A stretch of 64,000 nucleotides of DNA from Mycolicibacterium sp. (GTDB lineage: Bacteria > Actinomycetota > Actinomycetes > Mycobacteriales > Mycobacteriaceae): assembly GCA_020637165.1 (NCBI GenBank), contig JACJWN010000006.1, positions 248,001 through 312,000 of the forward strand, read 5' to 3'. Below, in pieces: positions 43,686 to 51,897 of the stretch. Position 1 is the stretch's first letter; every line of letters starts with the position of its first letter. The notes under the pieces were generated by a model. That model worked only from the letters and a program-made list of their open reading frames with translations. It was not told the origin of the DNA and searched no databases. The translations under genes were made by a program, and so were the position numbers.

Positions 43686-45791
43686 GTGAGACGTCTGCGT
43701 CGCGTGAGTGCACTGGCCGGGGTGGCATCGCTGATCGTCCTGGCGCCCTGCACGACGCCGTATGCGGTGGCCCAGCCGACCGAACCGCCCCCGCCGCCCA
43801 CGCCCATCCCGGGCGGTCCGGCGGTGCCCGATGCGCCGATCTCCGGCCAGCGGGTTCCCGCCGACGCCCCGCCGGACGCACCGCCGGGCGATACGACGTT
43901 CGCGCTGGCCGACCTCGGCTCCTCGAATACCATCTGGTTCGACGCCCGCCGCGACGTCACCAGCAGCACGATTTCGTTTGTCACCCTGACCGGATTGATT
44001 CCGGACCGCCTGAACGCGACGCTTGAGGTTCCGGTCGACCTGCGGTTCGGGTATCTGACCGTCACTCAGAACGGCCGGACCCTCAGCAGGATACCGCTGC
44101 CACCCAAAGACCAGTCCCGGATGGCGATACCCCTCGACGGTATCGAGGTGTTCGACAACTGGGCCAGCGTCACGCTGACGATCACCGCGGTACCCGCGAT
44201 CGACTACTACTGCTGGGAGCCACAAAGTCCGATCCGCCTCGTCGACAGCTCCATCACTTTCGGCGGCACCCCGACCCCTCCGACAACGGTGGCCACCTTC
44301 CTGCCCCCAGCTCTGGGCAAGGTCAGCATCGCGGTGTCGCGCACCCTGACTCCGGCAGAATCGGAAGCGGCCATCCAGCTGGCCGCGGCCCTGACGACCC
44401 GGTACGGCTGGCAAGGCACTGACATCGGGGTCGTCCCCCTACCCGACGGCGCGACCACACTGCCTGAGGCGGCGGCCGGCGAACGGCAGATCGTCATCAA
44501 AGAGGGTCCGGAGCCGGGACTGGCCCTGCAGCCCGCCGCGGGAGTGCCCTCGCTGCTGATCTCAGGTGAGGGTGACGAACTGACGAACCAGACCCGCTTG
44601 CTGACCGACCCCTCGCTGCGGTTCGCACTCAGCGACAAGGCGGTGGCCGGCCCACTGACGACTGAACTCAAGCCGGCCGGTGATGCGGTGACCCTGACCA
44701 AACTCAAGCAAAAAGTCAACGTTTCCGAATCGCTGCGGCCGGAGGCGACGATCACCATCGACCAGAGCGTGTTCGCGCAGCCGGTGGACGACATGCGGGT
44801 GCACCTCATCGGATCCTTCACACCGCTGCCGACCAATTTCAACGGCGATCTAACCGCCTCGATCGGCGACACGGTGATCGATCGGTGGCCGGCCAACGCC
44901 GAGGGCACCATCGACCGCTGGATCGACATCCCCAACCGGCTGGCGCAACGAGCCACCGGACTGAAAATCCGGCTGCACACCACCGGCGATCCCGGGCACT
45001 GCAACGACTTCCTGGACCCCGTACTGCGGATCGACGGGAGTACCGAGATCTCGGTTCGCAGGGCCAGTCCGCCTTTACCGCCAGGTTTCCGATCGCTTCC
45101 GCAGGCGCTCATGCCGCGCATTCAGATCGGTATCGGACCCGACACCTTCAACGACACCGTTCGGGCCGCCCGGATCATCGTCGGACTTCAACGCAGCAGT
45201 AGCCTGCCGCTGATCACCGCGGTGACCGCTCTCCAGGATGCGATCAACAGCAGCGAGCCGGCAGTCCTCATCTCCGCCGACGGCTGGAACGACCAGTCCC
45301 TGACCCTGCCTATCAGCGCCGACCTCGGGAAAATCAGTATCGACGCGATGAACAGTTCTGGAGATCCCACCACGCTGAACCTGGACCCGGCGATCCGGTT
45401 CGGGTCTTTGCAGACGGTGTTCGACGGTCAACGCACGGTGCTGATCGCCACCTCCACCGGCGACCCGGCACAACTCGACGAACTGCTGCGCTGGCTGGCA
45501 CTGGATCAGGGCCGCTGGTCGGACCTGGATGGAAGGGCCGTCATCTCGGTGGCGGGCAGCGAGCCCGTAACGGTACCCAACCGGCCCAGCGACCTCCCAG
45601 CGGCCGACGAATCCGATGGGCACGGTCAAAGCGCCGGCGATTGGGTCTGGTGGGCTGCCGGCGGGATTGCGGTGCTCGCCCTGGCCGGCGCGGCCCTCAT
45701 CGTCATGCGCACGAGAAAGGCCACCGCCGCGGCCCAGGCGGCCACCGTAGCCGAGAATGACGAACAACCGACCGACACCGGCGAGCGCTAA
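43686..45791 (+). CDS. Secreted, C-terminally anchored BcsB-like protein
   Basis: About 701 residues. It has an N-terminal signal peptide (VRRLRRVSALAGVASLIVLA), a Pro-rich spacer, beta-rich domains and one C-terminal membrane helix (WVWWAAGGIAVLALAGAALI) with a short charged tail. The first domain has the BcsB-like run LNATLEVPVDLRFGYLTV, VTQNGRTLSRIPLP, and a Cys-Trp segment YYCWEPQSPIRL ending in an SSITF strand. BcsB guides nascent polysaccharide across the envelope in cellulose export. However, no BcsA is present, so only fold-level similarity is claimed. GTG 43686 gives the cleanest signal peptide; GTG 43650, two bases after the upstream stop, is an alternative. Confidence 0.58.
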   Translation: MRRLRRVSALAGVASLIVLAPCTTPYAVAQPTEPPPPPTPIPGGPAVPDAPISGQRVPADAPPDAPPGDTTFALADLGSSNTIWFDARRDVTSSTISFVTLTGLIPDRLNATLEVPVDLRFGYLTVTQNGRTLSRIPLPPKDQSRMAIPLDGIEVFDNWASVTLTITAVPAIDYYCWEPQSPIRLVDSSITFGGTPTPPTTVATFLPPALGKVSIAVSRTLTPAESEAAIQLAAALTTRYGWQGTDIGVVPLPDGATTLPEAAAGERQIVIKEGPEPGLALQPAAGVPSLLISGEGDELTNQTRLLTDPSLRFALSDKAVAGPLTTELKPAGDAVTLTKLKQKVNVSESLRPEATITIDQSVFAQPVDDMRVHLIGSFTPLPTNFNGDLTASIGDTVIDRWPANAEGTIDRWIDIPNRLAQRATGLKIRLHTTGDPGHCNDFLDPVLRIDGSTEISVRRASPPLPPGFRSLPQALMPRIQIGIGPDTFNDTVRAARIIVGLQRSSSLPLITAVTALQDAINSSEPAVLISADGWNDQSLTLPISADLGKISIDAMNSSGDPTTLNLDPAIRFGSLQTVFDGQRTVLIATSTGDPAQLDELLRWLALDQGRWSDLDGRAVISVAGSEPVTVPNRPSDLPAADESDGHGQSAGDWVWWAAGGIAVLALAGAALIVMRTRKATAAAQAATVAENDEQPTDTGER

Positions 45792-46666
45792 TCAGCGGGC
45801 TGCCAGTGCACCCAGTCGACCAGCATGGCGGCCGGGAATTCGGTGGTGCCGTCGGGCGATCCCGCCCAGTCGCCCCCGACCGCGAGATTGAGGATCAGAC
45901 AAAACCGCTTGTTGTACACCCACGTGGCTTCGGGCGGCAAGGACTGTGGCGTGAAGTCAGCCCAGACGACATCGTCGATACCGATGATGATGCGGTCCGG
46001 CCGGTGGATCAGCCAGTAATCGTGGAATTCCGCACTGAGGTCCGGCGAATCACCGGCGACCTGCGCCTGGAGGTAGTCCTCGACATCCGGAATCGGGCCG
46101 TGTAGCGACGAGTACCGTCGGGTGGGATCGGAGACCACCTCCACCACGTCGATCTCCCCCGCCCCGGGCCACGGATTTTTGTCCTCGTCGGCCCCCATCA
46201 ACCAGAACGCCGGCCACAGTCCCTTGCCGTCGGGCATCTTGATGCGCGCGATCAGGGTGCCGTAGCCGAAGGCCGCCTTTCGCCGGGTTTCCACGCGACC
46301 TGAGACATAGCCGTCATCCGCCCTCTCCGCGCGCAGCGCAAGATGCCCCTGCCCGTCGAGGACCGCATTCTCCCGCGCATACGTCTGGTCCCCTCGGTCC
46401 CAGCCGGCGCCCTCGACCACTGTCCATTTCGCCGGGTCCGGCGGGGCTCCTGCCGGACCGTCGAAATCGTCGAACACCTCCGTCGATGACGCTTTGGCCG
46501 GGGCTTGGTCGCCCGATGCGTCCCCGGCCAGCGGGATGGTGGGAGGCGGGCTGATACAGCCGTGTGGCGGGGCATCGACATCGCCGGGGGGCAAACCGAA
46601 CACCAGGCCGAGTGCCGCCGCGCACGCAGCCGCCAAGCCGAGTCGCACAGTTCTGACCACTTCCAC
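45788..46666 (-). CDS. Secreted GH16-family glycanase
   Basis: A 292-residue GH16 beta-glucanase-like enzyme. The catalytic motif is GEIDVVEVV, with E171, D173 and E176 (E-x-D-x2-E). Surrounding landmarks are GTLIARIKMPDGKGLWPAFWLMG and FHDYWLIHRPDRI, ending with ILNLAVGG. A signal peptide precedes (RLGLAAACAAALGLVFG). GH16 enzymes hydrolyse or transglycosylate beta-1,3/1,4-glucans, galactans or agarose; inside a synthesis locus it probably trims or releases the product. The GTG start is 5 bp after the wzx-type gene, and the 3' end overlaps the convergent BcsB-like gene by 4 bp. Confidence 0.88.
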   Translation of the reverse strand: MEVVRTVRLGLAAACAAALGLVFGLPPGDVDAPPHGCISPPPTIPLAGDASGDQAPAKASSTEVFDDFDGPAGAPPDPAKWTVVEGAGWDRGDQTYARENAVLDGQGHLALRAERADDGYVSGRVETRRKAAFGYGTLIARIKMPDGKGLWPAFWLMGADEDKNPWPGAGEIDVVEVVSDPTRRYSSLHGPIPDVEDYLQAQVAGDSPDLSAEFHDYWLIHRPDRIIIGIDDVVWADFTPQSLPPEATWVYNKRFCLILNLAVGGDWAGSPDGTTEFPAAMLVDWVHWQPAD

Positions 46667-46671
46667 CGGGC

Positions 46672-48042
46672 TTAGATCTCCAACGTTCCGGATTCTCCCA
46701 TGCGGGCGATGCGGGCCCCGGGCCCTGAGGCGTCGGCGTCGCCCTCAGCCCCCGGCCCGGCGATGGTGATGTGGCCGCGGTAGGTCCGCCATACCAGCGG
46801 TGTGCACACAACGACCTCCACGGCGATCGCAACCAGCCAGCCGAGACCCAACCCGAACAGCCCGCCGTGGTACGCGCCGATCGCCGCCGCGATGATCTCG
46901 CCCGCACCGAGAGCCGTCATCAGCGCTGCTTCGCGCCCGACGCGACCGGCGATCCGCGCGACGGCCACGTGGTGATCCCTGATGATCACGCCGAAGGCTC
47001 CGAGGCACAACACGATCAGCAGCGTGTGACCGTTCGTCTCATAGGCCGGCCCGAAGATTCTCAGGACCAGCCCACCGAACGGCAGGATGATCAGGTTGGC
47101 GGCCGCACACGCGGCCATCGAGCTTCTGAGCGTGAGGCGGATTTCGCGCAGGATAGTTCCGGAATCCTTTGCGCCGGAGGCGAAGAGGGATATCGACATC
47201 GCCATCGGAAGCATGAAGACGAATCCGGCCAGCGACCACGTCGCGTAGAGGTAGCCGGCCTGCTCCGAACCGAGGAGAACATTGGCAATGATCGGCATCA
47301 TGTAGTAGGGCACCGACAATGACAGGTTCAGCACATGGTGTTTGACGGCGTGGAAATGCAGCCCGTCCAGCGTGGATAGTCGAGGACGCAGCTCACGCAG
47401 TGGCAGGCGATAGTCCCGGAGCAGCTTGATGCCGACGATCAGAATCGACAACAGACCCGCGATGAACCAACTGGCGTAGATACCCAGCGAACCGTACCGA
47501 ATCAGCGTGATCGCGAAGACACCCAGCAGAACGAGCTTCGCGGAGGCAAAGACCGCGTTACGGCGGAGTTGGATTCCACCGCCGGTGGCGCTCAGCAGCG
47601 CGTTGTCGAGAAGCAGACCGACCGCATGGGCCGCGACGCCCCCCGCGAAAAGCGCGGTGACCCAGACGTTGGTGCCGATTCCCGGCAGCCCCATAAATGC
47701 GCCCGGCAGTATCAGCGCGCACCCCACGGCAACCAGACAGGCGGCGAGTGCGCAGATCACGACGGCGGTCGAAACGAGTTGGGCGCGGCCGGAACGCATG
47801 GTGGGGAGCTTCGATATCAACGCTGTGCCGAAGCCCAGAACCGTGAACGGTGCGATCAAACTCATCGCCGAGATGGCTGTCGTCGACTCGCCGACGGCGG
47901 TAACCGGGTACATCCGGGCGGCAAGGGTCCAGAAGACGAAACCCAGCGCGGAGGTAACGACCGACGTGGACACCAGCGCGGCCACATTGCGCAGCAGGAA
48001 ATTCCGCTTCTGTCGTTCTGTATCGTCTCCGGAACTGTTCAT
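46672..48042 (-). CDS. Wzx-like MOP-superfamily flippase
   Basis: A 456-residue protein with about 12-14 hydrophobic helices and few charged residues in them, typical of the polysaccharide-transporter (PST) branch of the MOP superfamily. Recognisable landmarks include FLLRNVAALVSTSVVTSALGF at the N-terminus and the ARMYPVTAVGESTTA loop seen in lipid-linked-oligosaccharide flippases. The C-terminus is a polar 30-residue tail. It would move undecaprenyl- or decaprenyl-linked repeat units across the plasma membrane. It starts 9 bp after the GT-C-like gene and precedes GH16 by 5 bp, forming a three-gene operon. Confidence 0.83.
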   Translation of the reverse strand: MNSSGDDTERQKRNFLLRNVAALVSTSVVTSALGFVFWTLAARMYPVTAVGESTTAISAMSLIAPFTVLGFGTALISKLPTMRSGRAQLVSTAVVICALAACLVAVGCALILPGAFMGLPGIGTNVWVTALFAGGVAAHAVGLLLDNALLSATGGGIQLRRNAVFASAKLVLLGVFAITLIRYGSLGIYASWFIAGLLSILIVGIKLLRDYRLPLRELRPRLSTLDGLHFHAVKHHVLNLSLSVPYYMMPIIANVLLGSEQAGYLYATWSLAGFVFMLPMAMSISLFASGAKDSGTILREIRLTLRSSMAACAAANLIILPFGGLVLRIFGPAYETNGHTLLIVLCLGAFGVIIRDHHVAVARIAGRVGREAALMTALGAGEIIAAAIGAYHGGLFGLGLGWLVAIAVEVVVCTPLVWRTYRGHITIAGPGAEGDADASGPGARIARMGESGTLEI

Positions 48043-48051
48043 CTTCGCCGC

Positions 48052-50397
48052 TCAATTCGGTTGTACGTCCGGAGGTGCGTGCACGGACTGCGGGTCGTCG
48101 AGTATGTTCCGCACCTCGACGATATCCACGGCGGCGGCGTCGTAGACCGCGAAGCCGATGATCGCCGCCAGAGGGACCATCAACGCTCCGGTGACCAACA
48201 GCCCGCGAGCAGTCACATGCCGGGTGAGATGCCGCAGTGTCGACGCCGCTCTGCCCGGAAAGACCAGCACCGGGACAGCGAGTGCGGACACGACCAGAAG
48301 GGGGGTCAGCCAGACGTGCAGCAACAGCAGCGCTGCCGAAGACAGGCCGACCGCGGCCAGCAGGACCGCCGCCCCGTCGGCGGGTCCGAACACACGCCGG
48401 AGCCTCGAGGCCTGCCCGGCGATTCGGGACCAGAATCGGCGGCCCATCAACCATGCGACGAAGAGCCCGACCACCAAGCCCACGGCCACCTGGTCGACGG
48501 GCCGAAATACCGGTGTCGATCCCACCCAGCCGTTCCGGTACTCCGTGAGGCCGAGTCCTTTGAGATCGTAGATCGACACGGGGCCGTGCCGGTAAACGGT
48601 TTTGATGCCCGGGACTTTGTCGAATTTGGTGAGCTGCGCGGCGGTGAACTTCTTACCCTGATCGACTTCGCCGCTGGCGAAGTAGTAGCCGAATGGGGGA
48701 AGGCTGTCGGCCATCCGCTCGTCAACGTACAGGTACCGGATCTTCAGCGCATTGGCCTTGTCGGTCTCATCCATACCCCACTGATACGGGACGTAGAGTT
48801 CGGGCGTCTTCACCCCGTTAAGACCTTCGTACACAGGCCACAGACGAGCGTCCGCAGCCAGCAGGACCGCACTGACGCGGTCGGCGCCGATGCGGCTTCC
48901 GGGGGGCAGCGATTCACCGGCCCATTTCACCGCCGCCAGGGTTTCGGCGTCCATGGAGCGAGAGTCCGCGGCGGGCAGGTAGCTACCGGGAAGGCGGGCC
49001 CAAGCCGGACCGCTGCCGAGCACGTATCCCCCGAGGAACACCACCGACGCCAGCACCGAGCCCACGAGATGCCACAGTCGCCCGTGCCGGGTGGGCTCGG
49101 GACCGAACTGTTGCGGCGGGCGATCCGGCAAGCGCCCCATGTGCCACCAGTCCAGGCGACCCATGTAGTTGACCACCACGAAGCTCAGTGGGAGAAAGAG
49201 GAAGCTGCTGGAGCGGGTGAAGATCTCGACACCTTTGGGAACCACCCGCGCGGCAAGCAGGACCGGGATCGCGAGGCTCAGGCCCATCACCAGCAGTTGG
49301 GGATTCCAGTAGTACAGGTCATGCTCACGCCGGCGCTGCCAACGCACCGTGAGGAAGAACAACGCCATCACGGTGAGTGTCAGGGCGCCGGCGTAGGTGA
49401 GCAGAAGGACCCTGTCCATCAGCGGGGTCGCCGTGCCGGCCGAGTCCTGGAACGCCTGCCGGCGAACACCGCCACCCAATTCGGACGCCAAGTCGTCGAT
49501 CATGGGCCCGAAATACTGCTCCAGCGTGGAACGCTGCACGATCGCCCACAGCACCGTCGCGGACAGTCCCGCCATGGCTCCGTAGGCCACCCGGATGCGA
49601 GCCTCCCCACGCTCGGCAAGGGTCCACACGATGAGGAAGGTGACGGTGAGGAAGCTCGTCAGATGGTGGGTAAGAGCTACTCCCAGCAAACACACCGTGG
49701 CACCGCCCAACAGGGGCAGCGGCTCGTCGGCATCGCGCGCCCTGCCGATCAGGCTGATCGCGCCGAGCGCAAGCGGCAACGCGAGGGTCTGGTACGAGAA
49801 CTGGGAGTTGAACCAGACGAACTGCGGCGAGAGGGCGTACACCGCGACCGCCAATCCGCCGGCACGAGAGCTCTCGGTGAGAAGTTCGACGGCGTCGCAC
49901 AGAACGAACACCAGAACGAGCCGGGCGATCAGGATGAGTGTTACCGCCGCCATCATCGGGGGCAGTCCGAGTTCGTTGAAGACGACCGTGACGGTTTCCA
50001 ACCCCGGGTAGCGGGGGCTGACGTCGAGCACCGGATTCGGCTGGAACAGCTGGTGCGAGGAGATGATGTCGGCCAGAGTGCGAAGGTGCAGTTGCTCGTC
50101 AAAGCCGGTGAGGAGCAGCGGGTCGGTAGCCCGCGACATGAGCGTCGGGGTCACCGCCAGGCAGGCGATCGCCATGTTCCGCGAGGTCCGGGTCAGTCTG
50201 GGCCGGGTCATCACCCAGACCGCACTGCCGTACATGACCCCCATGCTGACGGTGGACAGGATGTCGGCCGCCCCCTCGCCGCGGGTGCGGGCCAAGTGAA
50301 CTGCCCAGACCTGGCCTGCCAGGGCAACCAGCTGCCAGCCGATCAGGATGATGCGCCCGCGACGCTCGGAGAGCGCGGGGACAAAACCGGTCGCCAC
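48052..50397 (-). CDS. Large multispanning GT-C-like membrane protein
   Basis: A 781-residue integral-membrane protein with roughly 12 helices plus a long soluble loop (about 490-640). An acidic pair in the first outer loop (GFDEQLHLRTLADI) matches the D-E signature of GT-C glycosyltransferases, which use polyprenyl-phosphate sugars. A THHLTS helix follows. The C-terminal part returns to hydrophobic helices. It could transfer a sugar to the growing unit or act as polymerase; sequence alone cannot separate these. The GTG start lies in a region with 16-bp tandem repeats, divergent from the GT4 gene. It is followed by the flippase. Confidence 0.68.
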   Translation of the reverse strand: MATGFVPALSERRGRIILIGWQLVALAGQVWAVHLARTRGEGAADILSTVSMGVMYGSAVWVMTRPRLTRTSRNMAIACLAVTPTLMSRATDPLLLTGFDEQLHLRTLADIISSHQLFQPNPVLDVSPRYPGLETVTVVFNELGLPPMMAAVTLILIARLVLVFVLCDAVELLTESSRAGGLAVAVYALSPQFVWFNSQFSYQTLALPLALGAISLIGRARDADEPLPLLGGATVCLLGVALTHHLTSFLTVTFLIVWTLAERGEARIRVAYGAMAGLSATVLWAIVQRSTLEQYFGPMIDDLASELGGGVRRQAFQDSAGTATPLMDRVLLLTYAGALTLTVMALFFLTVRWQRRREHDLYYWNPQLLVMGLSLAIPVLLAARVVPKGVEIFTRSSSFLFLPLSFVVVNYMGRLDWWHMGRLPDRPPQQFGPEPTRHGRLWHLVGSVLASVVFLGGYVLGSGPAWARLPGSYLPAADSRSMDAETLAAVKWAGESLPPGSRIGADRVSAVLLAADARLWPVYEGLNGVKTPELYVPYQWGMDETDKANALKIRYLYVDERMADSLPPFGYYFASGEVDQGKKFTAAQLTKFDKVPGIKTVYRHGPVSIYDLKGLGLTEYRNGWVGSTPVFRPVDQVAVGLVVGLFVAWLMGRRFWSRIAGQASRLRRVFGPADGAAVLLAAVGLSSAALLLLHVWLTPLLVVSALAVPVLVFPGRAASTLRHLTRHVTARGLLVTGALMVPLAAIIGFAVYDAAAVDIVEVRNILDDPQSVHAPPDVQPN

Positions 50398-50517
50398 GCC
50401 GCTGATCTGCTCAGCGGCGCGGGAGCCGTGTGTGGTGTTGTCAGTCAGGTTGGCCGGGTTCCTTCTGATCTTGATCCGATTCCGGTCGTCCTACCATCGG
50501 GTATTCGGTCCGACAAA

Positions 50518-50565
50518 GGCTAGAAGTACGGAAGGCTAGAAGTACGGAAGGCTAGAAGTACGGAA
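50518..50565. repeat. Three 16-bp tandem repeats in the divergent promoter region
   Basis: Unit GGCTAGAAGTACGGAA occurs exactly three times at 50518-50533, 50534-50549 and 50550-50565, between the GT-C-like and GT4 genes (about 290 bp apart). Confidence 0.94.
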
Positions 50566-50688
50566 GCACTGGCCATGTGCGCCGGTCGTGCGCTTTAGGA
50601 TCGGAGGGCGAGACCCCCCAGCAATACCGAGGCCCATCGCACCACCACATGAGTGGGTATCGGACCCTACCGCTATCCGAAGGTAACC

Positions 50689-51897
50689 ATGCGCATCTTG
50701 ATGCTCATCGATTCCTATCCGCCGATGATCGGCGGTGCCCAGCAGTACGTACGGAATCTGAGCATCGAACTGGTCGCGCGGGGGCATGACGTGGCGGTCG
50801 CCACGCTGGCGGGCAACGGATTGGAGCCGTATGAGGAAGACGCCGGGGTGCGGGTGTACCGCCTGCGCGGGACTCTTCAACGGTCCGAGCGGATCTTCCG
50901 GGACCGCACCTACGCACCGCCGGTTCCCGACCCGGAACTTCTCGGCGCACTCGCCGATGTGGTTCGCCGGGAACGTCCGCACGTGGTTCATTCGCACAAT
51001 TGGATGGGCCGCTCCTTTCTGCCGTTAAAGCGGCGTAGCAAAGCCAAGCTCGTCGCCACCGTGCACGACTACAACATGCGCTGCGCAAACTGGATCCTGA
51101 TGCGCGACGGGGAACCGTGCAGCGGGCCGGGTGTCGCCAAGTGCCTCTCGTGCGCAGCGGTCAGCTACAACGGGCGGATCAAGGGCGCCGCGGTCGCCGC
51201 GGGCAACTGGGCGATGGCCGCACCCGAGCGACGCATGGTCGACATGTTCATCCCGGTGAGCCACGCGGTCGCGGCCGGCAATCGGCTGACGGCCGGATCG
51301 GGTCGTTGCCGGGTCATTCCCAACTTCATTCCCGACACCGTCGGGGCTCTCGGCGACGACTCCTATCGCGATCAACTCCCCGGTGAGGGGTATCTGCTCT
51401 TCGTCGGCTCGCTGACCCGCCAGAAGGGTATTCACACACTGTTGTCGGCCTATGACGGCCTCACCGCGGCACCGCCATTGGTGCTCGTCGGCTACACCCT
51501 GCCGGAGACCCCGAAATCGTTCCCTGAGAATGTTGTCGTACTCAAGAATTGGCCGCACGCCGCCGTGATGACTGCCTGGCGGCACAGCCTGGCCGGCATT
51601 GTGCCCTCCATCTGGCCGGATCCATGCCCGACCGTCGCGATGGAAGCCATGGCCCTCGGAAAACCGGTGATCGCCTCGCGTATCGGCGGGCTGCCCGAGA
51701 TCGTCGCCGACGGCGAGACCGGAATTGTCGTGACCCCGGAGGATTCCGACGAATTGCGCGCTGCCATCGCCAGGCTGGTGGCAGACCCGGCACTCGCGGC
51801 GAGGATGGGAGCCGCCGGGCAGGATCGGGTGACCTCCTTCTACGCCAGCACGGTCGTCCGGGAGATCGAGTCCGTGTACCAGGAGGTGCTCGCGTGA
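50689..51897 (+). CDS. GT4-family glycosyltransferase
   Basis: A 402-residue GT-B retaining glycosyltransferase. The N-terminal domain begins MRILMLIDSYPPMIGGAQQY, the usual Gly-rich acceptor loop. The C-terminal donor domain has FVGSLTRQKGIHTLL and the E-x7-E-like segment PSIWPDPCPTVAMEAMALGKPVIAS, where ME is the second acidic position and the first Glu is replaced by Asp (WPDP). A Cys cluster (PCSGPGVAKCLSCA) in the N-domain resembles that of several Wcf-type enzymes. ATG 50689 after CGAAGG; the stop overlaps the following GT2. Confidence 0.88.
   Translation: MRILMLIDSYPPMIGGAQQYVRNLSIELVARGHDVAVATLAGNGLEPYEEDAGVRVYRLRGTLQRSERIFRDRTYAPPVPDPELLGALADVVRRERPHVVHSHNWMGRSFLPLKRRSKAKLVATVHDYNMRCANWILMRDGEPCSGPGVAKCLSCAAVSYNGRIKGAAVAAGNWAMAAPERRMVDMFIPVSHAVAAGNRLTAGSGRCRVIPNFIPDTVGALGDDSYRDQLPGEGYLLFVGSLTRQKGIHTLLSAYDGLTAAPPLVLVGYTLPETPKSFPENVVVLKNWPHAAVMTAWRHSLAGIVPSIWPDPCPTVAMEAMALGKPVIASRIGGLPEIVADGETGIVVTPEDSDELRAAIARLVADPALAARMGAAGQDRVTSFYASTVVREIESVYQEVLA

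Noticed and set aside
47569-50523. 984-codon plus-strand open frame over the flippase and GT-C genes
   Set aside because: Hydrophilic low-complexity translation opposite two clear membrane proteins; the minus-strand reading gives regular helices.
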